Shown: in pieces, positions 50,521 through 63,470 of the stretch
Position numbering within the stretch: position 1 is the stretch's first letter
Layout of the letters: each line of letters begins with the position of its first letter
NCBI GenBank assembly: GCA_002633005.1
Contig: NMRA01000087.1
Coordinates: 514,701-578,700 of the forward strand
Direction of reading: 5' to 3'
DNA length: 64,000 nucleotides
Source of the DNA: Phoronis australis
Lineage: Eukaryota > Phoronida > Phoronidae
The notes under the pieces: model-generated
What the model saw: the letters and a program-made list of their open reading frames with translations, nothing else
Database searches by the model: none
What the model was told of the DNA's origin: nothing
Made by a program: the position numbers and the translations under genes

Positions 50521-53164
50521 TAGACGTAGCACATTTCCCTTATATGGAAAATGTGACCTATGACCTTAGATGTAAACGAAACAATGGCGACTTCAAGCAG
50601 CATCCAGTCCGATTAAAAGGCAACTGATGGAAGTCGTAGCTGTTTAGAAATAATTATAAAGATATGGCAGTAATCAAATATACTCCATAATGCACTAGAT
50701 TTTTTGTGAGAAATCGATTGCTTCGATGGCTTGGCTCATACTGTGGTGTCGATTTCTCATGATAGTCTGACGTTAATTTCCATCTGATCAGTCAGCTGTT
50801 TGTCGAATGACTGTGAGCGCATGCGTGCGTTTATTGGGATGGAGATAAAAAAGTCAGACTGGCGACTACAGATTTTTTTTCTCAGGGCATATTTAAAAAA
50901 TCGTGAACGTTGCGACCTTTTTTCTGGAAATTTCCTCACAGGTTAAAGTGAAAAACTTTTTAAAAGACGTTGCGAGATGGTACTTTTGCCAGGGACTATT
51001 TAGAAAATATTTTGACGAACTTTCACATTCCCTGACTCTTTAACATATTGAACTATCCCGGGTCATAGTAGATTGCGAAGGGTAGGGGCAAGTGTTACTG
51101 TAGGCGAACACCATTCCTATACGTTTCCGATAATATCAACTCAGTTTCATTGAATTGGTTGTTTAGCATTTTTAAGTTCGACACTTAGACTAGACTGTTC
51201 AGGTGCTTACAGTAATGTGTACAGACATCTGTTGAACTCCTAATCAGTAACTGGGTACCACTGGAATGAACCAGAGCTCAGGCACGTTATCCGATAATTT
51301 TTTGGGAGGAGGGCCAAAAACCCCACGTGGGTTTTCCCGTCAAATATCTGCTCGCATGCCTTCTGGAACTGCCTAATAAGTCCACAGAGTTAGTTAGGGG
51401 TTTCCTTGCAACTGAACAACTTGAAGGTAACTCAAAAGGTGCACTGTGTGTGACTGTATTATTTATGTTGTATTATCATGTGACGCACCGCAATGTCAAA
51501 GTTACTCTCTCCTCGTAATCTTCAACAGTTTATTATTTCTTGGTTTACATGCTTATGTATCTACAAAAATCTGTTAATGTATTTATTCACAGATAGAGTT
51601 TTGATAATCTAATCTTGTAAGAAATTAACGATACTGCGGTGACTGTAACGTGCAGAAGGGGGGGCTGACGCGGCGACAGCCACTGGCATCCACAGCTCGG
51701 GGGCATCCAATCACTACTATTAAACTTTTTGAAATTGTGACTGATTTGTAGTTTAATTGAATAAAATTCCAATTTCATATTTTATCTTTTTTCACTTTTC
51801 TTAGTATTAGAATCTATGTATATGAGTAAAAAATGGGGCACCCAATAAAAATCGCGACGGTATCACCAAACCTCTGTGCGCTACTGAAGTCAAATGCAGG
51901 CTGAACATCAAAGAAAACCTCATCCGAAATCCTGAATCAGTGCACTAGATGTGTTTTGAGCATTTAAAATCACCTCAAACAAATTGGGGATTCGGTCACT
52001 TCTTTATTGTTTTCCATCAGACAGTCGTGTTCCAACAAGGGATTTCACAAGGCAATGAAAAAGGGACCCTTGAACTACCTGGCTTTTCTAGCAGGCAATC
52101 GAGCATTGCACAAATGGTGTCTACTATTCCTCTGAACCCAGTCTTACTAGTGAATGTATGCAAGGGAATGATTGAGAACCTGGATATAAAGTGAAATTGA
52201 TTTCTGGGGCTGTGCTCATACTTAGTTTAGTCTACTAAAGGACATGTCATTTCTCCCCGGATTTCCGGGAATTTTGCAGCATGCAGTAGAAATTTCTTGT
52301 GTTACTTTTATACCCCATTTGGCAATAAATGAGTTTCGTAAAAAGTACCTCTTAAAAATCAAAACCATACGCAAAACATGTAACGCACAGGACATGTTCA
52401 AGTCTAAACGTGACCCTTGCTCGTGAAATGTTGTTGAGACAGGCATAGATACTCGGACTTCCTAGAGTTTGCCACCCAAACAACAAGGCTCGCACGCCTG
52501 TGGCGGAGGGGTGCGAAATTGGTGACAACCAGGTTGGGTGGCAGTGGTGGTGACAAGGAGGAAGGGCACTAGAGGGCACTAGTTTCACGAATGGGTTTGT
52601 GCTCTTCCTACCCGATCATGTTAATCTTCCAACGGGCCTGGCAATCGACCCACTTTACGTCTTTTCATTGCAGTGGTGTTGCCAACTAACTTATGCATGC
52701 ACCATGCTTCTCTCTGCTGCAACACTTGGTGTTAAATCTTGGCGTACTAATTTCGGTGTTACACTTTTGAGTAAGTTCTTGACTTACACATACACACTCA
52801 CATACTGTTGCAGAACGGAACTTCGAATCTGTTTCGAACAAGGAACTCTGAATAACGCAGCAAATCTGAAAAACGTTTTTGTTTGCGAAGCCCTTTAATT
52901 GCATTCTTGAATTTTAATTTTTCTTTGCCAAAAAGCAACACAAGTACTTTGTCAAAAGTACTAAGTCATCTTTACAAACTTCTTAATTAAATTTTTCTTC
53001 TTCATTAAGTTGCAGTTGGTGTTGTTGTTTGTACTGTGAAGCACAAGAGTGTTGAATGGCAGGAAGTTGTGGTTTGTCGTAAGCTGCGAACGAGATATGC
53101 AGTTGCCAAAAAAAATATAATTTTCTTGCATTGCGATTTGCTGTAATCATGAAAAGCAACGCAT
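50521..53164. other. 2.6 kb spacer without recognised features
   Basis: I see only short unrelated ORFs on both strands. None has a known domain, splice structure or repeat ends that I can support. Confidence 0.35.
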
Positions 53165-55550
53165 TTCTTTTTTTCTTTTAATAAGTTTATTTGCAGAAAC
53201 TGACATTAACAATGGAATACAGTAGAAAAGAAAATAAACACAAACACATTCACTCTCACATTCACACATTCCAGCTCTGCTTGAATTTATACTGAATGTA
53301 TAAGGGTTTCAAAAATCCCAGAAAATCAGGGGGTAATTCTCTAGATTTCATACTTTTCCATGTCTTGACAGTGTCAAATAAAATTGGGTGAAATCTCTCA
53401 AGTACAGGAATACATGAAGACTTCGAACAAGTATATATAAAGTACTGAGCTAACGTTAATATGTGATTAATTTCGTAGCCATGATCTCCGAAGTATGCAA
53501 ATAGCAGGACACGCTTTTCAGCCAGTAACAGGTTATCTTCAACGACGTTTGAAATCCAACGCATTTCTAGTTTTCGTGACTTATAAGTTTTGAGCGCGCT
53601 TCCGTCAACACTTCTGAAGTAGTCAAGCATAATTAGATGGATCCACCTTGGAAAAAGGAAAGATCTACAACTGAGTTTAGGTAACTAGCGTCTTTACTCT
53701 AAGGTTAGGTTTTTTAGAGAATAAAGTGTATTACCTCAAAGACGGCCTGAGACCAGTCTCTCGAGAATTCAAGCAAACAAATAAGTACACCCATTCATTC
53801 ACGCATGCACACCTCAGTAGAGACCAATCTCGTATAAAGTAAAAAACTTCTACATGGAGTTAACGTGAACAATGAAATTTTCATATTTCGCAGAGAAGCT
53901 GTCATATACAAAGTTTTTATATGCAATTAATTTTTCAACATTGTAGTACTCATAAGTATATGTAATAAACCTGTGAAAAATAGATATATTTTTGTGACAT
54001 CTCTCCTTGTAAATGTACTGTTTGGATATTAGAAACAAAATGTTAAAAAGAAAATCATGCGTCTCATAAAGTCCAAGAATAACTCGTTCGTAAGAAAGAC
54101 TGCTGGGCAGCTGAATACGAGACTTTTGTATTAGCTCTTCGAATTTTTTCCAGAAATCTTGTACAAGGCGACATTCCCAAAAAAGGTGTGACAGCGTCTC
54201 CGGAACTTTATTACAAAAGGAACATAAAATAGAATCCCGAACACTGATTTTGACTAAAAAGATATTTGTTGCAATAATCTCTGTAGTATTCTAAATTGGA
54301 ACCATCTAATGTTGGGATCCTTTGTAATTTCATAAGGCAGTGCGTATATTTTCTTCCAATCTAAACTCCTAACTCTATTTCCTATTTGCACTCTGACTTA
54401 GAAGGTTTCATAACGTCATTAAAGACTGAACAAATATGTCTACAACCCTTCAAATCTTTCCGTGTGTGAGTAATTGCTAAAGGCATGCAAGGAGAGTAGA
54501 CATTAACACTTTTAAATTTACTTTGAAATAGACTTAGAACGGAAACAACACCATTATATTCTACAAAGTTGGTTTTTACATCGAACTCATTTTTCATATG
54601 GTTCAAACTAACGAAATCACCATCAGAGCTATACCTATCTCTAATAAATCTTAAGCCTTTTACAAACCAAGGCTTATAAAAAAACACTTGTGCCTTCGAT
54701 CGCCAAGTTACTATTAAACCGCAAAGGTTGATTCAAAAAGTCCTCCTTACTTACAACAATTATTTTCTTGTAGAAAGATGTCATACTTCAAAATACTTCG
54801 CACCAGTAGGAACTACCAATTAGTTAACTTCGACTTAATAGAGTCATCTCCAAATGAAACAGAATTCTTTAAGAACGGGTAGAGTGAGACAGTAATTCAC
54901 CACTTTTGGACGCAGGGCTTTCAAGATATCTACGGGCCATGGCGAGTTTTAAAGCTTTGCTGAAAATATGCATACTAACCATTTGAAGCCCCCCTTGATC
55001 AAGTCCTAAACAGGCCGTGGTTTGTTTAATTTTATCATTACGAGCCTGCCATACAAATCTAAAAAATGTAGTATTCAATTCATCCAAGACTTTCACTGGT
55101 GGGTTTGGTAAACTTGACAACAAAAAATAAAGTTTAGAAATAGCTAATGTTTTCATTACAGTTACTCTACCAAACGGCGTTAAATTTCGTCGACTCCGAC
55201 TATTTAATAAAAACTTATTCTAAGTTATTCTTGCAGTGAAGTTCTTATTCCTCATACTATCCAATTGAGTGTCAAAATCCACCCCCAAAAAATCAGATTT
55301 TTTGTCCAAGACAGACTTTCTTTTGTAGGAATCACGTCATCACTACCAGTATTTCTTCCAAACCATATGGCTTTTGTTTTATCCACATTCACTTGGAGAC
55401 CGGAGACAGCAGCAAACAAATGTAATACATTCAATGTGCTAGTAAATTACAAATTCGACCTATCCAACCAGCAATATTTTTATTATTCTTGATTAAATAC
55501 GCCAAAATCTCCGCTCGCAATATGAAAATGAAGGGAGACAAAGTGTCACC

Positions 55551-56150
55551 TTATCTGCAGCCACGCGAAATATTGAACCAGGAAGATGGGTGACCACTTA
55601 CGACAACACAGGACTTAATATTACCAAGGACACTCCTTGATATTACGGTAAAAGACTTCCACCCACCTTCTGATAGACCAACCAAAATTAAGATAAAATC
55701 CCACGACAATGAATCAAATGCTTTCTCAAAATCAATCAGTAAAAGCAATCCAGGTTTGTTAGCTTCCTGGGCATAAAACATTAAATCATATAGCACGTGG
55801 ATATTTTCGTTCATATTTCTTACAGAAACGAAACCTATCTGGTCCTTACATATTAGTTTTTCAAAAACGGATTTCAACCGTTCAGCCACAGCCGAAGAAG
55901 CCAATTTATATTTTACATTGCGCAAGGATATGGGTCTCCAGTTTATCAAATAATGTTTACTTTTATCTGCTCCCTTAGGGATGCAGGTAATCACTCCCTC
56001 TTTCTGTGTGGATGTTAACTCGCCAACTGCAAAACCAGTATTAAGTGAGCGAACAACGAAATGTCCAATGTCAGCCCAAAAATATTCTAAAAATTCCACT
56101 GAAAAACCATCAGAGCCTGGGCTCTTGTTGTTTTTCATTTTTTCAAGCAT
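55551..56150 (-). pseudogene. LINE reverse transcriptase segment
   Basis: The 199-codon frame reads 'MKNNKSPGSDGFSVEFLEYF', 'GVITCIPKG', 'LINWRPISLRN', 'KDQIGF' and 'LLLLIDFEKAFDSLSWDF'. The last is motif A with its catalytic aspartate. After a stop, the next frame has the motif B region (GDTLSPFIFIL). No Y-x-D-D-type motif C is found before the downstream 'SGLQVNVDKTKAIWFGR' at 55,252-55,434. Confidence 0.85.
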
Positions 56151-56999
56151 CGTGTGACTTCTTCATATGTAAGAAGACCTTCTAATTTTTATTTTTCTGT
56201 CTCATTCAGTTTGGAGACACAAACCTCATTAAGAAGAGTCTCTAAAGCAGTATTGTTAGAATGTCTATATTTGTATAGATTCTCATAAAAAGTGTTGGTT
56301 TCCTGAATAACCTCTTCTTCACTATTGGTTTTATGATTGTCAGATTTCCGCAAAAAAGGCATAAACTTACTTGTGTAAATGCCTACTTTTCAAGTGAAGA
56401 AAATATTTGGAAGATTTTTCACTCTCTTCAATCCATCTTGCTCTCGAACTAATCATATGACCTCTTAAATTGTTTTGCTTTAGCTCGGCAAGTCGATTAT
56501 TTTTTGTTCCAGTAGTTCCCTGTCAAGGCTTAGACTTTTTTCCAACAAGCTTATTTCTTCGATAAGTCGCTGTTCAGCTCTATCACTTTTTCTTTTTAAG
56601 TAAGTAGCAAAGGAGATTGTTTTGTCGTGAATCTCCATCAACGTTTCAAGAAGAAGTTTATAGACAAGTGTAAATCTGAATTACTTGTACTATCAACTGT
56701 CTGAATATCGTCCGTCATATACTGTTGTTTAACTAATTTAATAGTATCCTTGGCTGCAGCAACATACTCAGTTTTTTAGGAGAGAGTTATTAAACTTCCA
56801 AAATGATTTCCTCCTCCTGGAAACAGCACTTTTAAAAAAATCGTTACCATTGAATGATCGAACCGGTAACCGAATTCTATTATGAACTTTTCAATATCGG
56901 CTAAAAGGTTTTCAGAAATTAGAAAAAATAATCTAGTCTGGATCGTTTACTTCCAGCTCCCCAAATGTATTCTTTACTATTGGGGTTTAGTTCCCGCCA

Positions 57000-57400
57000 C
57001 ACATCAGCAATAGACAATTCTGTACAAATCTCCATCAACTTAATCCGTGACTTCGGGTTATTAACCTGTCGATAATTAAGCGTGTCCTCAGGCTGATCGA
57101 GAGCAAGATTAAAATCGCCTGCCCAAATAACAGAGTAATTTCCTATATCTTGAATGTCTTTTTTTATTCTTTCAAAAAAGACGGCGAGTTCCTATTTGGA
57201 CAATACGTGTTGATTAACGTTATTCTTGTCTCATTAATAGTAATATCCAAAATTAGTTTATTGCCATTGAATAATGTTATATAATTTATACTCAAAAGTG
57301 TTCTTAAAGAGGATCGCCACTCCACGGGAGTTTGAGGTATTTGAACTGAAAAAACATTCACATCCCCACATTGATCTAATATTGTTTTCTTCTCTTAGTA
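57000..57400 (-). pseudogene. LINE APE-type endonuclease remnant
   Basis: 57,164-57,361 reads 'LFNGNKLILDITINETRITL', then INTYCPNRNSPSFL. This matches the 'G..I.LDI.......L.NIY.PN....FF' pattern of APE-type endonucleases of L1-like LINEs. Adjacent parts run in other frames. It would nick target DNA in an intact element. Confidence 0.65.
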
Positions 57401-58632
57401 AAGTGTGTTTCCTGTAAGCAATAAATGGAGTACTGCCTCTCTCCTAAATAATTGAGAACATTTTTTCGTTTTTCATGGAGACCTAGCCCTCTGCAGTTCC
57501 ATGAAGTTACTTTTAAGTTCACCTGTCATCATTATAACGGTTATGCACATATATCAAATGACAATCAAATAATATTGGTACAATCCTGACCCATTCACAC
57601 CACATACACACAAAACAACACAAAAACAATACAAACACATTCTCAAGCACATCATAGATTTCACAGAGTACAGCATCGATGTGAAATATGATGTGACACA
57701 GGATAGAAAACACGTGAAAACTGATCCTCATGGTAAGGATTATTCTCGCAGTATGTTTGATTATGAGACCATGATAAAAAACATTTAAAACATTGTCCAT
57801 ACGGTTCTCATGCAAAAAACAAGTAGAACGAAAATTAAGGAAAGCTACATTTCAATAAAGTGACTTGATTCTATAGTATGCGTATGGGTCTTGTCGAGAG
57901 ACCCGCACAGAGTAAACAGATCACACACATAAAGAAAAAGGTTGCCTGAACTTTGTACCTAGACGCAATGCAGATCCCTCTCATAAATAGCCCGCCAGAT
58001 AGATTGCCCAGCATGAAGCTATGACGCTTAGACCGAAATAGAACACAGCTACAACAAAACTAAGCGACACGGTTGTCACGAACTTTGTCATAACCTGAGT
58101 AGCAGGTATATGTTATTTGTGAAGACGACATGTTGGGCACAACGGCTTAAATTATGTTAAAACTTGAAGGAAATAGGCTAGTTATATACACAGTAATGAC
58201 TACCGGAAGTACTGGAAGTATGATTGTACTGAGGTCTCTCAACAGGGTCTCAACTACCTGACATTTCTGGTACGCTACACGTGTAGTTTGGCAATTGCAC
58301 ATGGAGTACAAAAGCAGTTAAAAGTTAACTGGGTAGTGTGAAACATTGGAATTACCGTAAAACTCAACTTAATGGAAAAAGGAACTTAGCTGTCTTCCGT
58401 GCAGACTACAGTACATAAGTGGGTAATCGTACCAAGTGTTGAATACAAGACGTTGGAAACTATTGCACTATTGTACTATATTCTGGCTTGCATGTATAAT
58501 GTTGAGCTGAGAGAGAGTTAGATGTCCTGCAAATCGTCCATGATGCTCACCGGTTTAATTTCATTGGCCCAGTTCTTGTAATAAATTCTTCCATCATATG
58601 TCCAGCAACTCTGAATCCTGGCACCTAGATCT

Positions 58633-58887
58633 CTACAAGCCTTGTGCAACTGTGGTCGTTTTTTTTTTGGTCAGATTCTCCTTTACGTAGATCTTGCCGG
58701 CTTCAGTTCTCAACTTCTTTTTATTTCTCATGAATTCGGCTCTTGCGCTGTAATTCATAAATTTAACTATAATTGACCTCGCCTTGGCATTACCTTGGAT
58801 TTTTTTACCTAGGCGATGGCTGTGACATATGTCAGACTTCGCAACGGTAGCACCTTTGGTAGACCAATAACAATGTCGTCTGTGCAC
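58633..58887 (-). pseudogene. LINE ORF1-like protein remnant
   Basis: The 84-codon frame reads 'SDICHSHRLGKKIQGNAKAR', then 'SIIVKFMNYSARAEFMRNKK' and 'IYVKENLTKKK'. The 'HR.G.......R.IIVKF....R......+..L......I+V.E.LT' pattern is the RNA-binding part of LINE ORF1 proteins. More ORF1-like sequence lies upstream to about 59,420 in other frames. Confidence 0.6.
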
Positions 58888-59430
58888 TCCTTTACAGATT
58901 CTGTTATTCCGCTGATTACAACGCAGTTTCGGCGGCTATACAGCTCAAGCTCATCCAAATCAGGTTCCAACCTGTGCATTTGAGAACCATTCTTGCTTCA
59001 GCTTGTCCAGTTGATTCTCAAGTGCTGTTATTTTTTGTCCATCTTTTGATCGTATTGAAGCTCGAGTGCTTTATACATTTCAGACAAACCAGCGTCAATT
59101 AAGGGCTATTTGTTTGTAAACAGTGACTGGATATCTGAGTCCATGAGTGTCTCTTTTAGTTGATCTTTCAATGACCGAGTCTTCTTGGTGACATTTTGTC
59201 CCTTGCCTGTCAATATGGCGTCCATTGTCGGTTGCTTCAGGGTTTTTTTTGACGTCGAAGCTCGGACTTCACCAAAGATCCAGCTTGGTGTTCTTTTCTG
59301 CCACTCGTTGGGGTCTGGTCGTTATTCCTAACCATGTGAGATGGATTAATGTTGGTTCTGTCCTCAAACCATATAGATTTAGTTATTGTTAGATGGGAGA
59401 GTCCGCACAAGTCAGAAAACAAACCTCACC

Positions 59431-60119
59431 GCCATTAGGGTCACATGCTTGCCAAGATTAGGTTTTGATATGATTATGAAAAATATTATGGTACTGCGAC
59501 CCTGATATTCAGGTGAATCGACGTGAAACTTTTTACCTCATCTGTCATGCCTTGACATGCCACCATATTTCGAAATCTTGTAATTTGAATTTGACTGATG
59601 TGTAATAAAAATGTCTTGCGCAACAAATATACAATGTACATGTATATATTTTAAGAAACGATCAACTCTTCTTCCGAAGAATTGTTTGTTTGGTCCTTTT
59701 AAAGGGCCGTTGTGGGGGGTGCAGTGGTTTGGTCGCGAGTCCGTTTCAAGATACATCAGGACAAGTTAGACCTACACTAAGAATGAACCCAGGAGGCGCT
59801 CACATTGACAAGGTGACCGCATTCGTTAACAGTGTATTTCTCAGCCTTGAGTAACTTACGCGGTGTACAATAGAAATCCTAAAGTGCCTGGGTTCTGACC
59901 TCAACACTGACCGTCTTCCTACCCGCAATGAGCATCACTGCTACCTTCTATACCGCGCAGAGGCCCACCCGATCAAACGTCTATGGACGTCTACTTTGTG
60001 TTACAAATTCAGGCTTCGAGTGTTCAGATATTGGGACGTTTATCCAGAAAATTGCCACAGATGCAAATAGGTCTTGGGATACATAGTCTTCGACGAAAGC
60101 GCAAGATCTGAAGCAGTCC
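59431..60119. other. Spacer without recognised features
   Basis: It lies between the LINE and the hAT-like fragment. No coding signal or repeat could be supported. Confidence 0.35.
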
Positions 60120-60387
60120 ATGATGAACGGGTCAAATATAGCTGCGCTTTTAACCCTTTTGAATGGACTTGAAAACCTCAAGGGGTTTAATGCCGAGCTG
60201 CAAAACCGAGATGCTGACGTTGCAGAGACTTACAAGCTCATTAACACTGCGATTGACGAAGTGCAAGCAATCAGAACAAGCATCGATGATCTATGTCTGG
60301 GTTGAATGGTTCCAAGACGCGCAAACGATAGCTGAGAACATTGGATCCGATATCCAGATTCCTGGGCTGTCCAGACACCGAAAGTAG
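60120..60387 (+). pseudogene. Possible hAT-type transposase fragment
   Basis: Two overlapping frames give 'NAELQNRDADVAETYKLINT' and then 'WFQDAQTIAENIGSDIQIPG' followed by LSRHRK. The pattern of a helical region around 'RD.D...TYKLI', then 'W...A..IA...G....P...R.R', resembles the region between catalytic blocks in hAT transposases of the zinc-finger MYM or 52 kDa repressor type. There is a frameshift between the parts and no dimerisation domain downstream. The stretch from 60,388 to 61,364 has no recognised feature. Confidence 0.35.
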
Positions 60388-61364
60388 AGGGCTAACGCTC
60401 TTGAAGAAACATTCAGGTATTAAGTTAAAACTCTACAGGTTTTGTACATAATGTTGGTTTTCTGAATTACTTTCAACTTCGCTGCTTGTATACAGTGAAA
60501 ACGAAATAGAAATTATTTTAGAACATAACAGTGATTGGCCCAGTAAAGCAAAGGGTCCATGAGCGCACAGAAACTGATTCTAGTTTGTATTTCCACTTGG
60601 CTCTTTATCTGCTTTATGACCAAAATCTATGTCGCATAGGGCATAGTTAAATTTGTTGTCAATAGAAGAACAGTGGAAATACCCTTCCTGGCAGGTAGAA
60701 CAGGTATTTCTTGTGCCATTAGCAGGATGAGGGATGCAGACGTAGGCTCACTGCAGGATCGGATGCATTTCTGGGAGTAGACTTGCCATCACCAGATTTT
60801 CTGAAGGTGACTGACCTCCTTCTGATTGTCGTTGAGTCTTCTCATAAATTACCAATTGCCCTATGCAATAGTAGAAAGATAAATAGTAATCAAAATCTTT
60901 TGCTTTTATTTCAACGAGAGCTCCTACGCTGTCGTCCTTCTGAAATGTTCAAAGTCAAGAGTAACTTAAGTTCCACACTCAAACACGCACTCGGACGGCG
61001 ACATCTTCCCACACGCAAGAGAGAGGATATTGATAGGACGTGTATCCCTTATTGGATCCTGTGAGGCAGAAAGATCATTTTCTGTGCTCAGGCGTGTGAA
61101 GACACATTTGAGGGCTACTATGTCTGAGGAAAGGCTTGCTGGGTTATCACTGATGACCATGCATTAGAAAAAACTAAAAGACTGGACACGTTACCGACAG
61201 TTATCCTGAACAACCCAAGGCATGCTTTCTACAAGTGTATCTTGTTTGACTGAAAGTGCGCCAAGTTTTATCAATAAGATGCATAAAATACATTATGAGC
61301 AACTACTAGGAATCAAAACGTGTCTGGAGAGCAGTTTTCAAATCTGATATTTTGCACAGTATTC

Positions 61365-61730
61365 TTTTGGTCTCAAGACAGATAAGGCCAGCTTATTTGT
61401 ATAGCTATTGACTCTCGGTGTACTTCTGGTTTCTCGGCGACCATGGTTTTTACCATAGCGTGCTTTGTAAAGCTATCTATTGACCAACCAGTACTTTTTG
61501 GTTTCACCACAGATCGAGTATTTTTGTAGCGATATTGGTTCTCATCACACTTCTGGTCCCTCAGCGCACTAGCCACAATGTGCTTTGTTAAACTATTCAC
61601 CTCAGACAGTTCTTTTTGGTCCCGTGACAGGTCGATTATTTTTATAGGGATAATAAGCGTAGGTGTTCTTTTGGTCTCGCGACGGACGAGACCAGATCAT
61701 TTGTGTTTGCATGTGGTCCCTCTGCGATCT
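61365..61730. repeat. Diverged tandem repeat, unit about 118-131 bp
   Basis: Units start at 61,365, 61,496 and 61,614 with TTTTTGGTYYC. They share ACTTCTGGT.YCTC, GTGCTTTGT and AACTAT-like blocks. A partial restart occurs at 61,669. Divergence between units is high. No coding role is seen. Confidence 0.7.
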
Positions 61731-62277
61731 GGTTTCTATATATTTCACCTCGGTGTACACCATGTTTTGTTTCAGTGAAAACGTTTTCGCGTTATTTGTT
61801 TCCTGACGTTTTTCAACTGTTGGTGCGCACGGTAGCCCAACAATCAACGTGATTCAGCTTAATGAAGTGATATTTAAGTGCTTATTGTCGCTTTTAATAA
61901 TAGAATATGCGCGGAGATCACCACCGTTCGTCAGTTTTTCTCGTAAGCAGACCGAACATGTGTTTATTTCCGGTCACGCCAATTCCGGTCTTCCTCTTCC
62001 TCTTCCTTAAAGATATAGAGCCTGCTTTCACGCGATCATCTGATGATCAAGTTTTGGGGTTTTTGCGGTGGCCCTTTTCTTAAACATTGAGTAGTTGTCT
62101 AAACCACTGTGTACACACTACACTTTTTGGTGTGCGACTTTTGGTACGCTCAAAATCGGTGCGTGTAAACAGATGTTTTACCAAAAATTTTGCTGGTGGC
62201 GTGATTCATACCCAAATGTGCACAAATATAGTTATACGAAACTTATGACTCGATTTCAAGAGACGAAATCGAGGAAG

Positions 62278-62710
62278 GGTTTAGATCATCTTAAGAAAAT
62301 CTCCAGAGACACGTTAACTGCCCCAAGCTCTCCAGGATGTATGGAAATTGTTCTTTTTGGTAATAAAAAGCAAAATTTCTTTAATTACTCGGGAGGAGGC
62401 CTCCCTCCGCTTGGCGCTACGCGCCTCGGATTATCGCTTTGCACGAATCATGAACCCCCTTATTGGCAACGTAGATCAGCCACTGGAAATCGATAAGGAC
62501 TTTAAATCACCTTAAGAAAAGCTACAGAGACGCACTTACTGCCACAAACTTGTCAGGATGCTTGGAAAGTACACTACTTGGCTACAGAAACAAAAAAAAA
62601 TCTTTGACACGGATGGGTGAAACCCCCCTTCCGACCTCCTCCCGCTCGGCGCTGCTCGCCTCGGATTAGCTTGAATCCTAACCCCCACCCCCTTACTGAA
62701 AACGTCTACC
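62278..62710. repeat. Diverged tandem duplication, unit about 215 bp
   Basis: Copies 62,278-62,492 and 62,496-62,710 share CACCTTAAGAAAA-like, CCAGAGACAC / ACAGAGACGC and CGCCTCGGATTA blocks, then AACCCCC and TTATTGGCAACG / TTACTGAAAACG. The copies are clearly related but diverged. No function is known. The flanking 61,850-62,277 and 62,711-63,060 hold nothing recognised. Confidence 0.75.
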
Positions 62711-63060
62711 TTCCTTCTACTCTCGTTCTCTCGTCCACTGTAGACTAGTAGCAAAAATACACAAATATCGAATCTTAAATGTTACATATCGCCGACTTTA
62801 TTAACAACTTAAAACGTTTAATTTAACCCACATCAAATGATATGATAAAACATTCGTAACACGACACAAATGTGTATTCGGGATGGCAATTCATTTGCAT
62901 ACAATATACCAAGAAACTTTAATGTCGATTTTGTAAACAATCCTACTTGATTACGTTCTTTCTTTCGTAAAATTGACTTCAGGAGTCCCATAACACATTT
63001 CAAGTTCAGCCTATTCTGAGGAGAATAATCTTCGTGTTGAAACCATTGTGAAGCACGATG

Positions 63061-63066
63061 TTTATT
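63061..63066 (-). promoter_or_regulatory. Possible polyadenylation signal for the terminal exon
   Basis: AATAAA on the minus strand, about 140 bases after the TGA at 63,204. It is well placed for the exon above, but AT-rich sequence gives many chance matches. Confidence 0.35.
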
Positions 63067-63203
63067 CATCAACCTCTCAGTTAACGCGGTGGGTCCTGGC
63101 AAACGTTTTTGAAAAGCTAGACTCTCAAGAATGGATAAAGGGTCTTTTGGGTTGCATTAGACACTGTAAATTAGTTTGAAGCAAGTTTCTTGTGCACGAT
63201 AGA

Positions 63204-63470
63204 TCAAACAGCATGACACTTTGCCTTCACAACTGAAGGAGTTGAATGTTTCCGCCAGACTACGCCAAGAGAACAGTACACCACTGCACGTCCAGTCGAC
63301 GGTATACGGTCACCATCAGAGTACCATCTGCCGTTGTAGTAGCACATATATGGGGTAGTAGTTGTAATTGGTGGTGCTGGTGGTGCTGGTGGTGCTGGTG
63401 TGACCGTACATGTTATTCCAGTATTCATAACTATTCCATTAAGGTTATATCCAACTGAGTGGCCTCCATT
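63204..63470 (-). CDS. Terminal exon of a secreted or extracellular protein, 5' part beyond the window
   Basis: An acceptor (AAGTTAG) at 63,471 is followed by an 88-codon open frame ending in TGA. The translation reads GGHSVGYNLNGIVMNTGITC, then a proline-rich linker (TVTPAPPAPPAPPITTTTP), then YMCYYNGRWYSDGDRIPSTG, VVYCSLGVVWRKH and KCHAV. The cysteine-rich C-terminal part looks extracellular, but I do not recognise the family. The frame upstream of the acceptor is closed by TAG, which supports a splice border. A GGT-type repeat on the plus strand encodes the APP linker. The rest of the gene would lie to the right of 64,000. Confidence 0.5.
   Translation of the reverse strand, partial: NGGHSVGYNLNGIVMNTGITCTVTPAPPAPPAPPITTTTPYMCYYNGRWYSDGDRIPSTGRAVVYCSLGVVWRKHSTPSVVKAKCHAV
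63370..63400. repeat. GGTGGTGCT microsatellite inside coding sequence
   Basis: Three tandem GGTGGTGCT units; on the minus strand they encode the repeated Ala-Pro-Pro linker of the terminal exon. Length variation here would change the linker by whole triplets without shifting frame. Confidence 0.8.

Larger units (their letters stand above)
53165..59430 (-). mobile_element. L1-like LINE, near full length but broken
   Basis: Reading on the minus strand from about 59,430 down: ORF1-like protein (58,633-58,887 and upstream), endonuclease (about 57,000-57,400), reverse transcriptase (55,551-56,150), thumb and connection region (54,869-55,434), C-terminal cysteine motif (about 54,120-54,240) and the end of ORF2 (53,262-53,630). 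A purine-rich 3' tail lies at 53,165-53,190. Many stops and frameshifts interrupt it. The layout (ORF1, then APE endonuclease plus RT) fits the L1/Tx1 clade. It is inactive. Confidence 0.8.

Noticed and set aside
60783-61064. 93-codon plus-strand ORF after the hAT-like fragment
   Set aside because: No hAT dimerisation motif or other domain could be recognised.
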